DNA of 64,000 nt from an uncultured Christensenella sp. (GCA_910577845.1 CAJTNA010000007.1:1-64000), one strand, 5' to 3'; positions 17,734-27,089 are shown, numbered from the stretch's first letter. The notes: generated by a model from the letters alone, not told the origin. Numbers and translations are program-made.

Positions 17734-18714
17734 ATGATTCAAGGGCTCATATCAATTATAGTACCGATTTATAGGGCAGAAAAGACATTGAAAAAATGTG
17801 TAGATAGCATATTATCACAAACATATCAAAATATTGAAATAATATTAGTAGATGATGGAAGTCCAGATAATTGCCCTTATATATGTGATAATTATGCTAA
17901 AGAAGATGATAGAATCAGAATTATACATAAGGAAAATAGTGGAGTATCAGATTCAAGAAATGATGGTATAAGAATAGCCAATGGTGAGTATATAGGATTT
18001 GTAGATAGTGATGACTTTATTGAACCTAATATGTTTGAGACGATGTATAAATTAGCAGTGCAAAATGATGTTAAGATTGTTGAATGTGATTATAATATTT
18101 ACTCTATCACATACTCTAATTTGAATAAAACAAATGATAATGTCAGATTAGGTTTAATTACTGGGAAAGAATATTTTAATTTGTATTTTAAAAATGAAAA
18201 TCAGATGAATGTATCACCATGGATACATTTATGGCATAGTTCTATATTTGAGAAACACACTTTCCAAAAAGGTATACTAGCGGAAGATTTGTTGTTTTTA
18301 TTTCAAGTTCTTGCTGATAATTATTCAGTATTTAAAAGTGACGTTTGTGTCTATAATTATTATTTAAGCGAAAATAGTATAACTAGAAGTTCTTTTGGAC
18401 AATTTGATATTGATAATATGTTAGTCTTAATTAAAATACATGATATTGTTAAAAAAAATGGCTGGAATGATGTTTTGGTAATAATCTATAGCTTTATCGC
18501 TTGCAGATATTATAGTTATTTAGTAGCATTGACAAAATATAATAAAAATGATATAATTATAAATGAAATAAAAAAGTTTTATAAAAATAATAGACAAAAA
18601 ATTAAAAATTCCAAAATCAGAAGGAGGGAAAAGTTTATTTATAAAATTAATATTATAGCACCTAAAATATTATATTGTGTTGTTAAGAATAGAAGCAAAA
18701 AATATAAGGTGTGA
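17734..18714 (+). CDS. GT2-family glycosyltransferase
   Basis: 326-aa GT-A glycosyltransferase of the common capsule type. It starts LISIIVPIYRAEKTLKKC, then SILSQTYQNIEIILVDDGS, VSDSRNDGIRIANGEYIGF and VDSDDFIEPNMFETMY, which holds the DxD metal site. The lysine-rich C-terminal 60 residues look membrane-associating. Start ATG17734 has GGAGG 8 nt upstream; the frame extends to a TTG at 17719 inside that site, which is less likely. Sugar specificity is not readable. Confidence 0.88.
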   Translation: MIQGLISIIVPIYRAEKTLKKCVDSILSQTYQNIEIILVDDGSPDNCPYICDNYAKEDDRIRIIHKENSGVSDSRNDGIRIANGEYIGFVDSDDFIEPNMFETMYKLAVQNDVKIVECDYNIYSITYSNLNKTNDNVRLGLITGKEYFNLYFKNENQMNVSPWIHLWHSSIFEKHTFQKGILAEDLLFLFQVLADNYSVFKSDVCVYNYYLSENSITRSSFGQFDIDNMLVLIKIHDIVKKNGWNDVLVIIYSFIACRYYSYLVALTKYNKNDIIINEIKKFYKNNRQKIKNSKIRRREKFIYKINIIAPKILYCVVKNRSKKYKV

Positions 18715-18747
18715 TGTCTAATAAATAACACTTGAATTTAGGAGAAA

Positions 18748-19635
18748 ATGGAATTAAATAAAAAATTAACTATTATGGTCTCTAGTTGCGATAACTATGA
18801 AGATTTGTGGTATCCTTTTTTTAAAATGTTTGATAAATATGCTGGAGAATTGAAAAATTGTAGAATTATTTTGAATACTGAATGCAAGAATTATTCTTAT
18901 AAAAAACTGGATATTAAGACTTTTAGTTTTTATAATGATATAGTTCCATGGGGACAGAGATTTAGAAAACATTTAGAACAAATTAGTACAGAATATGTTT
19001 TAGTTCTGTTGGATGATTTTTTTATTAGAAATGATGTTAATATTGAATTAATTAAAAAATGTCTTAGCTATATGGAAAATGATTGCAATATAGCCTGCTT
19101 TAATTTTGAACCATTAGATGGTGCTGATATTGAAAGTGATGATTACAAAGAATTTTGTTCGCCACGGCCTAGAATTGATTATCAAACGAATGCACAAGCA
19201 GCAATTTGGAGAGTAAAAGATTTGTATAATAGTATGTTGGATATTGAATCTCCTTGGGAATGGGAAATATATGGAAATATTAGGAATCAATATACAATAA
19301 AAAATAAATTTTATTTTTTAAATTCTAAATTTGCTAGACCTATTGATTATGGTTTCAACAAAGAAGGTATGGGCGTTTTTAGAGGTCAATGGGTTTTAGA
19401 TTCTGTTGAACACTTGTTTAAAGAAAATGATATTACAATTGATTATTCTATAAGAGGTGTTTATTGTAAAAGCAAAAATGATTTTAAAAGTTCATTTTTA
19501 TATAAAATTTTGTTTAAGTTATCTTATCCATTTAGAAAAAAGAAATTGGATCTTATTCAAGCTAACTATATAAAACAATATGAGGAAAAGTATAAATTAT
19601 TAGTGGCACCATATATAGGTGATGACAATGAGTAA
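18748..19635 (+). CDS. Unrecognised protein of the polysaccharide locus, probably a glycosyltransferase
   Basis: 295 aa, soluble, with no full match to a family I know. It has the feel of a GT-A fold: TIMVSSCDNYEDLWYPFFKM at the N terminus, VPWGQRFRKHLEQI, and TEYVLVLLDDFFIRNDVN (about 80-97), where two Asp after a hydrophobic strand could bind a nucleotide-sugar metal. ESPWEWEIYGNIRN and GFNKEGMGVFRGQW follow. It sits between a GT2 gene and the flippase, with AGGAG 5 nt before its start and an 8-bp overlap into the flippase. Role in adding or modifying a sugar is inferred from position and the DD-containing strand. Confidence 0.7.
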   Translation: MELNKKLTIMVSSCDNYEDLWYPFFKMFDKYAGELKNCRIILNTECKNYSYKKLDIKTFSFYNDIVPWGQRFRKHLEQISTEYVLVLLDDFFIRNDVNIELIKKCLSYMENDCNIACFNFEPLDGADIESDDYKEFCSPRPRIDYQTNAQAAIWRVKDLYNSMLDIESPWEWEIYGNIRNQYTIKNKFYFLNSKFARPIDYGFNKEGMGVFRGQWVLDSVEHLFKENDITIDYSIRGVYCKSKNDFKSSFLYKILFKLSYPFRKKKLDLIQANYIKQYEEKYKLLVAPYIGDDNE

Positions 19636-21166
19636 AGGCAGAACAAGAAATGCAGTAATTAATGTTGCTGTAAATTTAACAAGCAAAGTATTGCAATTAT
19701 TGTTATCATTTGTTTTTAGAACTTTATTAATTAGATATGCTGGTAATGAGATATTGGGCTTGGATGGTTTGTTTAGTAGCATTGTTACAGTACTCAATAT
19801 GGCTGATTTGGGTATTGTTACAGCTGTAATTTATTTTTTATATCGCCCAATAGTAGAATGCGATTATGAAAAAATAGCTGCTACAATGAACTTTTTTCAA
19901 AAGTTTTATATAAGCGTAGGCGTTTTTGTTTTATCCGTTGGTTGTGCGTTAATACCTATATTGCCTTTTTTAGTTAAATTGCCAGAAAATTCAAATGTTA
20001 ATATAAATTTGATTTATGTGTTGACCATTATTAATACTGCTACATCTTATTTTTTGTCAAGCAGAAGAATAATTTTTGAAGCAAATCAAGAATTGTACAG
20101 ATTGACTTTAATTGACTTTATTGTTCAAGTTGCTCTTCAAATTACACAAATAATTATAATAGTTACTATAAAAAATTATATTGCAATTTTAATAGCAAGA
20201 ATTGTTTATCAAGTTTTAACCAATATTTTCATATGGATATATGCATTAAAAAAATATCCTTGGTTAAAAAATAAAAGTAAGTTGTCAAAGGATTGTAAGA
20301 AAACATTATTAACGAATACTTCAGCTGTTATGGTTCATAAAGTTGGAGGTGTACTAGTAACAGGTACAGATAATATTATAATCTCATCTTTCATAAGCAC
20401 ATTACTTGTTGGTTTTTATTCTAACTATAATCTAATTATATCTAGTTTATCAACTATAGCTATTGCAATTATAACAGTATTAACGCCATCTATAGGAAAT
20501 CTTAAAGAATCTAGTAAAGATATCGAACATCATTATAAGATATTTAAAAAAATAAATTCATTATCTTATATTATGATTGCTTTTATGTCTATATGTTTAT
20601 TCAATTTAATTAATCCATTTATTCAAATTTGGCTAGGGAAAGAATATTTGTTTGATACGAATGTTGTGTTGGTTTTATGTGTGAATTTTTATATCTCATT
20701 AATGAGATATCCTATTGGGGCTTTTGCTACAGCAGGTGGCTATTTTAAACAAATGACAATCAAACCTATAGCTGAAAGTATAATAAATTTAGTTGTTTCA
20801 TTGTCATTGGTTAATTATATAGGCATTTTAGGTGTTTTTTTAGGAACTACGGTTAGCTTGGTTTTGGGGAGTTTATGGGTGGACCCAGTAATTGTATATA
20901 AAAAGTGGTTTAAAAAGAATAGTTTGTTGTTCTTTATAAACTATATAATGCAATTTATAGTTCTTGTTGTTCTTTCTACTATAATATATTATATCAATAA
21001 ATTTATTACTTTTGAAAATGAAATTGGTTCGTTTGTATGCAAAATGGTAATTGCAATTATTATATCAATTTTAGGATTATTTGCATATTCATTGATTGTT
21101 CCTGAATTTAGAGAAACTTTAGTAGCTGGAAAACGAAAAATCAAAAAAGTTTTTAGAAAAAAATAA
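19628..21166 (+). CDS. Polysaccharide flippase (Wzx-like, MOP superfamily)
   Basis: 512-aa membrane protein with about 14 hydrophobic segments, the expected number for lipid-linked oligosaccharide flippases. NVAVNLTSKVLQLLLSFVFR and the first-helix TLLIRYAGNEILGLDGLF are typical of Wzx proteins in Bacillota. The long basic C terminus (AGKRKIKKVFRKK) fits a cytoplasmic end. I chose ATG19628, preceded by AGGTGA six bases upstream; GTG19619 and ATG19622 are in frame but overlap that site. It moves the repeat unit across the membrane for the EpsG-like polymerase. Last gene of the locus; a bidirectional terminator follows. Confidence 0.9.
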   Translation: MSKGRTRNAVINVAVNLTSKVLQLLLSFVFRTLLIRYAGNEILGLDGLFSSIVTVLNMADLGIVTAVIYFLYRPIVECDYEKIAATMNFFQKFYISVGVFVLSVGCALIPILPFLVKLPENSNVNINLIYVLTIINTATSYFLSSRRIIFEANQELYRLTLIDFIVQVALQITQIIIIVTIKNYIAILIARIVYQVLTNIFIWIYALKKYPWLKNKSKLSKDCKKTLLTNTSAVMVHKVGGVLVTGTDNIIISSFISTLLVGFYSNYNLIISSLSTIAIAIITVLTPSIGNLKESSKDIEHHYKIFKKINSLSYIMIAFMSICLFNLINPFIQIWLGKEYLFDTNVVLVLCVNFYISLMRYPIGAFATAGGYFKQMTIKPIAESIINLVVSLSLVNYIGILGVFLGTTVSLVLGSLWVDPVIVYKKWFKKNSLLFFINYIMQFIVLVVLSTIIYYINKFITFENEIGSFVCKMVIAIIISILGLFAYSLIVPEFRETLVAGKRKIKKVFRKK

Positions 21167-21197
21167 AATTATGTTCAAATATATATCTTTGATATTA

Positions 21198-21230
21198 AAA
21201 AAATACTCACGATATTCCTGAGTATTTTTT
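21198..21230. terminator. Bidirectional terminator between convergent genes
   Basis: A 12-bp perfect stem (21198-21209 with 21219-21230), 9-nt loop, A6 on one side and T6 on the other. It lies 32 bp after the flippase stop and 36 bp after the end of the convergent dehydrogenase, so it can serve both. Confidence 0.9.
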
Positions 21231-21265
21231 GTTATAATGCTCAATTTTGGGGAAATAGTCTTATA

Positions 21266-22213
21266 TTACCAAACATTATTTATTACTTTACCAGTAATAA
21301 AACCATTTATGTTGGCGTCCATTATTTGCATTAGTCTGCCACGAGCTTCAACTGTTGCCCAAGCTAGGTGAGGGGTGATAAAGGCATTTTTGCAACTGAT
21401 TAATGGATTGTTATGTTCTGGCGGTTCTTTTGTAAGTACGTCACCACCATATGCAAGTACTTTGCCGTTACTTAGTTGCTCAGCTAAGTCTTTTTCATTT
21501 ACAAGACCGCCTCTTGCGGTGTTAATAATAATTACATTATCTTTCATTTTGCTAATTGTTTCTTTGCAAATGAGTTTATCACTTTGAGCATTTAGAGGAC
21601 AGTGTAAAGAGATAATGTCACTATTTTTTAACAAATAGTCAAGTGATACTATTTCTGCATTCGGGTCAGTGCCACCACTTCTGCGATAGCCAAGTACTTT
21701 CATACCAAAGGCTTTTGCGATTACAGCAACTTGTTTTGCTATATCACCATAGCCGATAAGTCCAATTGTTTTATTCATAAGCTCTATTTGTTTGGTTTTA
21801 TTGTAACAAAAATCTGGACAATTCGCCCAATCTCCCGCCTTGACACTATCATTATGTAAGCCGACTTGATTAGTTATTTCAAGCAATAAAGCAATGGTGA
21901 ATTGTGCAACAGAAGGAGAAGAATATTTTGGAATATTACAAACGTAAATGCCTCTTTCTTTTGCAGTTTGTATATCTATTGAATTGTATCCAGTAGCAAG
22001 CATTGCTATCATTTTCAATTTAGGTAAATTATCCAAAATGAGTTTATCTATTATAATTTTATTTGCAAGTATAATATCTGCATCTTTTGCACGTTCCACA
22101 ATTAAATTATAAGGTGTACGAGGGTATAATACCACTTCACCATATTTTTTCAAAAAGTCATAAGTATAATCCCCACGTGTTGCTGGGTAGCCATCTAAAA
22201 TAACAATTTTCAT
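21266..22213 (-). CDS. D-2-hydroxyacid dehydrogenase (hydroxypyruvate reductase/glycerate dehydrogenase-like)
   Basis: 315-aa NAD-dependent dehydrogenase that interconverts a 2-keto acid and its D-2-hydroxy acid. The substrate domain (1-100, 290-315) has MLATGYNSIDIQTAKERGI. The NAD domain has TIGLIGYGDIAKQVAVIAKAF (G-x-G-x2-A), NTARGGLVNEKDLAEQL with the catalytic Arg, a Glu in LTKEPPEHNNPL, and ITPHLAWATVEAR with the catalytic His. The closest family flavour is HprA/glycerate dehydrogenase; the exact substrate is not certain. AAGGAAAG lies about 4 nt upstream of the start, with its own promoter at 22246-22274. Monocistronic. Confidence 0.9.
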   Translation of the reverse strand: MKIVILDGYPATRGDYTYDFLKKYGEVVLYPRTPYNLIVERAKDADIILANKIIIDKLILDNLPKLKMIAMLATGYNSIDIQTAKERGIYVCNIPKYSSPSVAQFTIALLLEITNQVGLHNDSVKAGDWANCPDFCYNKTKQIELMNKTIGLIGYGDIAKQVAVIAKAFGMKVLGYRRSGGTDPNAEIVSLDYLLKNSDIISLHCPLNAQSDKLICKETISKMKDNVIIINTARGGLVNEKDLAEQLSNGKVLAYGGDVLTKEPPEHNNPLISCKNAFITPHLAWATVEARGRLMQIMDANINGFITGKVINNVW

Positions 22214-22245
22214 AAGCTTTCCTTAGTAATAATATTTTCTTAATT

Positions 22246-22274
22246 ATTGTAACATAAACTTTAAAAAGTGTCCA
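22246..22274 (-). promoter_or_regulatory. Promoter of the hydroxyacid dehydrogenase gene
   Basis: Read on the minus strand: -35 TGGACA (22274-22269), 17-nt spacer, -10 TACAAT (22251-22246). It lies about 33 bp before the start codon. Confidence 0.7.
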
Positions 22275-22312
22275 CATATTTTAGCCTTTTTATTCAATTT
22301 ACTTTTACACAA

Positions 22313-22341
22313 TTGATTTTTTGTTCTTGTTGTGATAAAAT
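22313..22341 (+). promoter_or_regulatory. Promoter upstream of trmB-hydE-hydG-hydF
   Basis: -35 TTGATT (22313-22318), 17-nt spacer, -10 TAAAAT (22336-22341) with TG of an extended -10 at 22333-22334. It would give a leader of about 180 nt. Confidence 0.55.
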
Positions 22342-22528
22342 AAATATATTAGCATATGTGTCAAAAGGAATACAATTACTTAAAGATGTAGTAATTTGAA
22401 AATGAATAATGTGTTTGTTGTTGCTAATTTATTGTTTAATATTTAGTAAATATTTTGCAAATTGTTTGTAATAATTACAAAATTTTATCTTGAAATTAAA
22501 TTATATTAATTATTAAAGGAATAATAAT

Positions 22529-23209
22529 ATGCGTCTTAGAAAGAAAAAACATTTAGAGGAAAGAATGTCAAATTGTGGTGACATTCTCTTAATTAATGAT
22601 AAAAGCGATTTTTATAAATTAAAAGAAGTTGATAGATATAAATTTATTGATACTCAAAAGGTATTTGGGAATAGCAATCCAATACATTTGGAAGTCGGTT
22701 GTGGCAAAGGAGGTTTTATTACCCAAATGGCAAGCTTGCACCCTGAAATTAACTTTTTGGCGGTTGAAAAGGTTGGCAACGTTTTAATTTGTGCAATGGA
22801 GCAAGCGATTAAATTAGGACTTGATAATGTCAATTTTTTAAATAGTGATGCCTCAAATCTTTCATATTACATTAAAGAGAAAAGTATAACAAGGCTTTAT
22901 CTTAATTTTTCTTGCCCTTGGCCAAAGAAAAAGTATGCGAATCAACGATTGACAAATCCAAGATTTTTAAAAATTTATAAGCAAATTTTATGTGATGATG
23001 CGGATATTATTCAAAAGACTGATAGTCCGTTAATGTTTGAGTATTCAGTAGAGCAATTGTCTCAAAATGGTTTTGGTTTGTATGATGTAACTTGTGATTT
23101 ACATAATAGTTCAATTGATAATGAAGTGATGACTGAATATGAAAAATACTTTACTGGTATAGGTAAGCCAATCTATAGATTACAAGCAAAGTTGAATAAA
23201 AATATTTGA
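22529..23209 (+). CDS. trmB: tRNA (guanine-N7-)-methyltransferase TrmB
   Basis: Methylates G46 in the variable loop of tRNAs, using S-adenosylmethionine. 226 aa. MRLRKKKHLEERM is the typical N terminus; HLEVGCGKGGFITQMA is the SAM loop, FLAVEKVGNVLI follows, and YLNFSCPWPKKKYANQRL is the family signature. In that signature the Asp normally found before PWPK is Cys (codon TGC near 22913-22915). That Asp is usually counted as a key active-site residue, so activity may be altered. RLTNPRFLKIYKQIL and the C-terminal TEYEKYFTGIGKPIYRL are normal. AAAGGA precedes the start. It leads the hyd genes, but a functional link is not expected. Confidence 0.92.
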   Translation: MRLRKKKHLEERMSNCGDILLINDKSDFYKLKEVDRYKFIDTQKVFGNSNPIHLEVGCGKGGFITQMASLHPEINFLAVEKVGNVLICAMEQAIKLGLDNVNFLNSDASNLSYYIKEKSITRLYLNFSCPWPKKKYANQRLTNPRFLKIYKQILCDDADIIQKTDSPLMFEYSVEQLSQNGFGLYDVTCDLHNSSIDNEVMTEYEKYFTGIGKPIYRLQAKLNKNI

Positions 23210-23257
23210 GCAAGATAACTTGATTAGGCGGAATAGTACCGATTTTTGAAAGGTTTT

Positions 23258-24193
23258 ATGGATATAAATAGTTTATTAAATAAAAATTTGCAAGAGCTTT
23301 GCAGTATTGCTGATAAAGTGCGTAAGGATAATGTCGGTGATATTATTCATATTAGAGCGTTGTTGGAAATATCAAATATCTGTTATAGAAATTGTGCCTA
23401 TTGTGGGTTAAATATTGCTAACAATCATCTTGAAAGATATGCTATGAATACAAACGAAATAGAAACTCTTGGTAAGCGTGCTTGTGATATTGGATATAAA
23501 ACAATAGTTTTGCAGTCTGGTGAAAGTAAGCATTACAATATTAATGAGCTTGCAGATTGTGTGGTAAAGTTAAGTGAATATGGCTTGACTGTTACATTAA
23601 GTTTAGGCGAGCTTGATTATAAACAATTGCAACTACTAAAAAGTGCTGGTGCAAAAAGATATTTGTTGAAGTTTGAAACGGCAGATAAGACTTTATATGA
23701 AAAGTTGCATAATGGGTATACTCTTGATAACAGACTTGAATGTTTGCAAGCAATTAGAGAACTTGGGTATGAACTTGGTAGTGGCTTTTTGGTGGGACTT
23801 CCAAATGAAAATGACGAAAGTATTGTTAAAAATTTGCAATTAATACAAAAGTTAAGATGTGATATGGTTGGAATTGGTGTGTTTATTCCTCATAAGTATA
23901 CACCGCTTGCAGATTTGCCTTGTGGAGATACAGAGCTTACAAAAAAATGTGTTGCGATAACTAGAATTTTACTACCAAATTGCAATATTCCTATTACAAC
24001 ATCACTAGGTGAGTTTGGGGATAAGTATCAAATGTTTAATGGTGGTGCCAATGTTATTATGCAAAACATAACGCCACATAATCTTGCAAAAAATTATCAA
24101 ATTTATCCAAAGAAATTAGAATTGATGGAGTTTGAAAGTGCAAGGAAACAGCTTGAAAGTGATATTGTTAAAATGTGTAAAAAGCCATTATAA
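23258..24193 (+). CDS. hydE: [FeFe]-hydrogenase maturase HydE (radical SAM)
   Basis: Radical SAM enzyme of H-cluster assembly, acting on a cysteine-bound iron complex made by HydG. 311 aa. ALLEISNICYRNCAYCGLN holds Cys-x3-Cys-x2-Cys for the 4Fe-4S cluster. TIVLQSGESKHYN, RYLLKFETADKTLYEKLH, SGFLVGLPNENDESI and VGIGVFIPHKYTPLAD are typical of HydE, and the C-terminal part completes the TIM barrel. Start ATG23258 has AAAGG 4 nt upstream; a TTG at 23246 is less likely. It is 48 bp after trmB and 34 bp before hydG. BioB is excluded by the HydE-type barrel motifs and by the hydG/hydF neighbours. Confidence 0.93.
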   Translation: MDINSLLNKNLQELCSIADKVRKDNVGDIIHIRALLEISNICYRNCAYCGLNIANNHLERYAMNTNEIETLGKRACDIGYKTIVLQSGESKHYNINELADCVVKLSEYGLTVTLSLGELDYKQLQLLKSAGAKRYLLKFETADKTLYEKLHNGYTLDNRLECLQAIRELGYELGSGFLVGLPNENDESIVKNLQLIQKLRCDMVGIGVFIPHKYTPLADLPCGDTELTKKCVAITRILLPNCNIPITTSLGEFGDKYQMFNGGANVIMQNITPHNLAKNYQIYPKKLELMEFESARKQLESDIVKMCKKPL

Positions 24194-24227
24194 GTTAATT
24201 TGAATATTATCAAATGAAGGAGTTGCT

Positions 24228-25643
24228 ATGTACAATACAAAAAGTAGCATTGCAGAAGAATTTATAGCTGATAGTGAAATTAAGGAAAGTCTTGAATTCG
24301 CAAATGCGAACGCACAAAACACACAATATTTGAATGATATTCTTGTTAAGGCAAGTAAATATGAAGGTCTAACACATCGTGAAGCAATAACGCTGTTAGA
24401 GTGTGAGGATAAGCAAATTATTAATAAAGTATTTAAACTAGCAAAGGAAATTAAACAGAAATTCTATGGTAATAGGATTGTTATGTTCGCACCTTTGTAT
24501 TTGTCTAATTACTGCGTAAATAGTTGCTTATATTGTCCATATCATATAAAAAACAAATGCATACCACGTAAAAAATTGCAAGGCGAAAGTTTGGAAAGAG
24601 AGGTAATTGCTCTGCAAAATATGGGACATAAAAGACTTGCCATTGAAGCAGGGGAACACCCTACTATTAATCCGATTGAGTATATATTAGATTGTATTAA
24701 TACTATTTATTCAATTAATCATAAAAATGGTGCAATTAGGCGAGTTAATGTAAATATAGCTGCCACAAGTGTTGAAAACTATAGAAAACTTAAAGATGCT
24801 AAAATTGGAACATATATTTTGTTTCAAGAAACTTATCATAAAGAAAATTATAAAAGATTGCACCCTCACGGACCTAAAAGTGATTATGCTTATCATACTG
24901 AGGCAATGGATAGAGCTATGACAGGTGGTATTGATGATGTGGGGATAGGTGTATTGTTTGGACTAGATAATTACAAGTATGATTTTGTTGGTTTACTTAT
25001 GCATAAGGAGCATTTGGAAGCTAGCTTTGGTGTTGGACCGCATACCATTAGTTTGCCACGTATCCGCCCCGCAGATGATATTGACACAAATGATTTTGAT
25101 AATGGATTAAGTGACGATATGTTTGAAAAGTTAGTAGCAGTGCTTAGAATTGCAGTTCCATATACTGGTTTGATTATATCTACTAGAGAGGATATAAAAG
25201 TTCGTGAAAGATTATTAAAAGTAGGTGTTACGCAACTAAGTGGCGGTTCAAAAACAAGTGTTGGTGGATATTCTGAAAATGAGGAATGTGGAGATAGCAG
25301 TCAATTTGAAATTGCGGACAACAGAACCCTTGATGAGGTAGTTTGTTGGTTGCTTAAGCTTGGATATATCCCTAGTTTTTGCACTGCTTGTTACAGAGAG
25401 GGGCGTACTGGTGATAGATTTATGCGACTTGTTAAAAGTGGTGCGATTGCAAATGTTTGTCAACCAAATGCTTTGCTTACACTGGCTGAGTACTTATATG
25501 ACTATGCAAGTGAGCAAACAAAAGAAGTTGGCTTTGGAAAGATTGAAAATGAAATACATAACATTTCAAGTGATAAAGTTAAAGATATTGTAAGAGCTAA
25601 TTTAAAAAGTATTGAAATTGGCTCAAGGGACTTTAGATTGTAA
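24228..25643 (+). CDS. hydG: [FeFe]-hydrogenase maturase HydG (tyrosine lyase, radical SAM)
   Basis: Cleaves tyrosine to give the CO and CN- ligands of the H-cluster. 471 aa, the usual length. APLYLSNYCVNSCLYCPY carries the radical-SAM Cys-x3-Cys-x2-Cys. KRLAIEAGEHP, FQETYHKENYKRLHPHGPKSDY, DVGIGVLFGLDNYKYDF and SLPRIRPADD follow. The C-terminal domain has FCTACYREGRTGDRFM and a further Cys in NVCQPNALL; these bind the auxiliary cluster that carries the extra iron. AAGGAG lies 5 nt before the start. It sits between hydE and hydF, an E-G-F order. Confidence 0.96.
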   Translation: MYNTKSSIAEEFIADSEIKESLEFANANAQNTQYLNDILVKASKYEGLTHREAITLLECEDKQIINKVFKLAKEIKQKFYGNRIVMFAPLYLSNYCVNSCLYCPYHIKNKCIPRKKLQGESLEREVIALQNMGHKRLAIEAGEHPTINPIEYILDCINTIYSINHKNGAIRRVNVNIAATSVENYRKLKDAKIGTYILFQETYHKENYKRLHPHGPKSDYAYHTEAMDRAMTGGIDDVGIGVLFGLDNYKYDFVGLLMHKEHLEASFGVGPHTISLPRIRPADDIDTNDFDNGLSDDMFEKLVAVLRIAVPYTGLIISTREDIKVRERLLKVGVTQLSGGSKTSVGGYSENEECGDSSQFEIADNRTLDEVVCWLLKLGYIPSFCTACYREGRTGDRFMRLVKSGAIANVCQPNALLTLAEYLYDYASEQTKEVGFGKIENEIHNISSDKVKDIVRANLKSIEIGSRDFRL

Positions 25644-25684
25644 TTAGCCCCGATTTTTGATAGGTAATTTGGTGAATTTGTGTT

Positions 25685-26815
25685 ATGAATAAAATTGTTA
25701 TTGGTGTTTTTGGTAAGATAAATAGTGGTAAATCTACTTTAGTCAATAGCTTGGCTAGGGAAAATATTTCTATTGTGTCAAATGTAAAAGGTTCAACATC
25801 TGATAGCATTTTTAAAATGACGGAAATTAAAGGTATTGGTAAAGTTCAACTTGTAGACACTGCTGGCTTTGACGATAATAGCGAACTTGCAAACGAACGG
25901 CTTTTCAAAGTCAATCAAGTTTTTGACATTTGTGATATTGCTATACTTGTATGTGGTAAGATTGTTGATGATATAGAACAAGCTTGGATAAATAAATGTG
26001 AAAGCAGTGGTAAAAAATTCATTATATGTCATAATATTTTTGATTGTGATAGTGTAGCATATAATGAAAATGAATTTGTTGTTAATGTAGCCGATTTATC
26101 ACATATTGATTTTTTGGTTGATAAAATAAAAAATATTGTGGGAGTTATATCAAGTAATTTACTTGATGGTTTGATAAAAAATGGTCAAACAATTTTATTA
26201 TGTGTTCCACAAGATGAGGAAGCCCCAACAGATAGATTGATTTTGCCACAATCTGTTGTTATTAAGGAAATTATTCAAAAAGGCAGTACTGCAATAGCAA
26301 CAGATAATGATAATTTTGCTGATGCATTTGTTAAGTACAAAGATGATTTAAGTCTAGTAATAACTGATTCCAGCGTTTTTGAAATGGTTTATAGCATTGT
26401 TGGACATTGCATACCAATAACTAGTTTTTCAGTTTTGTTTGCAAAGCGAAATGGTGACATTAAAACTTTTGTTAATGGTGCTAATAGTTTGGAAAAGTTA
26501 CAAAATGGTGATAAAGTACTTATTATGGAAGCTTGTAGTCATACTTTGTCACATAAAGATATAGGAAGTGTGTTAATCCCTAATTTAATAAAAAAGTATA
26601 CTGGAAAGGAAATTATTTTTGAAATTTTAAGAGGTAAGGACGTACCTGTAAATTGGAATGATTATAAATTGGTTGTTCATTGTGGCGGTTGCGTGCAAAA
26701 TAGGGAATTTATGATGTCCCGCATTAATAGCAGTAAAAAATACAAAGTGCCAATTACTAATTATGGAATCCTCATTGCAAAAATTAATGGCATTTTGGAC
26801 AAAATCGTTTATTGA
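25685..26815 (+). CDS. hydF: [FeFe]-hydrogenase maturation GTPase HydF
   Basis: Scaffold GTPase that carries the two-iron precursor and delivers it to the hydrogenase. 376 aa. The GTPase domain has GKINSGKSTL (P-loop), KGSTSDSI (G2), and VDTAGFDD (G3); the G4 region CHNIFDC is degenerate. The dimerisation domain has LILPQSVVIKEI. The C-terminal cluster site is EACSHTLSHKDIG with VVHCGGCVQNREFM, giving the HydF-type Cys-x-His ... His-Cys-x2-Cys pattern. GGTGA lies 9 nt before the start. No [FeFe] hydrogenase gene is in the window, so its client is encoded elsewhere. Confidence 0.95.
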   Translation: MNKIVIGVFGKINSGKSTLVNSLARENISIVSNVKGSTSDSIFKMTEIKGIGKVQLVDTAGFDDNSELANERLFKVNQVFDICDIAILVCGKIVDDIEQAWINKCESSGKKFIICHNIFDCDSVAYNENEFVVNVADLSHIDFLVDKIKNIVGVISSNLLDGLIKNGQTILLCVPQDEEAPTDRLILPQSVVIKEIIQKGSTAIATDNDNFADAFVKYKDDLSLVITDSSVFEMVYSIVGHCIPITSFSVLFAKRNGDIKTFVNGANSLEKLQNGDKVLIMEACSHTLSHKDIGSVLIPNLIKKYTGKEIIFEILRGKDVPVNWNDYKLVVHCGGCVQNREFMMSRINSSKKYKVPITNYGILIAKINGILDKIVY

Positions 26816-26861
26816 TTTTTGCATTGTAGCATTTATATTTTTTATATAAATATCCATTCTA

Positions 26862-26890
26862 CCCACAAAATTTTATTTGTGGGAATTTTT
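26862..26890 (+). terminator. Terminator of the trmB-hyd operon
   Basis: Stem CCCACAAA/TTTGTGGG (26862-26869 with 26876-26883), 6-nt loop, followed by AATTTTT. Confidence 0.75.
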
Positions 26891-27089
26891 ATATATAGTG
26901 CTAAGATTTTTAGTGGCTGGTACAAAACAAAAAGCAATACTATTTTATACTTTTAATAAGAAAATATTTGTAACTCAATTCTATTGCAAAATTAATAAAA
27001 AAATAACAATAAACAAATTTTTTTTGTTAAATTTTACTTTATTCGCAATTTTTAGAATTTTTCTAAAATTTAATTCTTACTATGTAAGG

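Larger units (their letters stand above)
22214..22528. other. Divergent intergenic region
   Basis: 315 bp between two divergent genes. It holds a promoter for each direction (22246-22274 minus, 22313-22341 plus) and about 180 bp of AT-rich leader before trmB, in which I see no clear structure. Confidence 0.6.
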
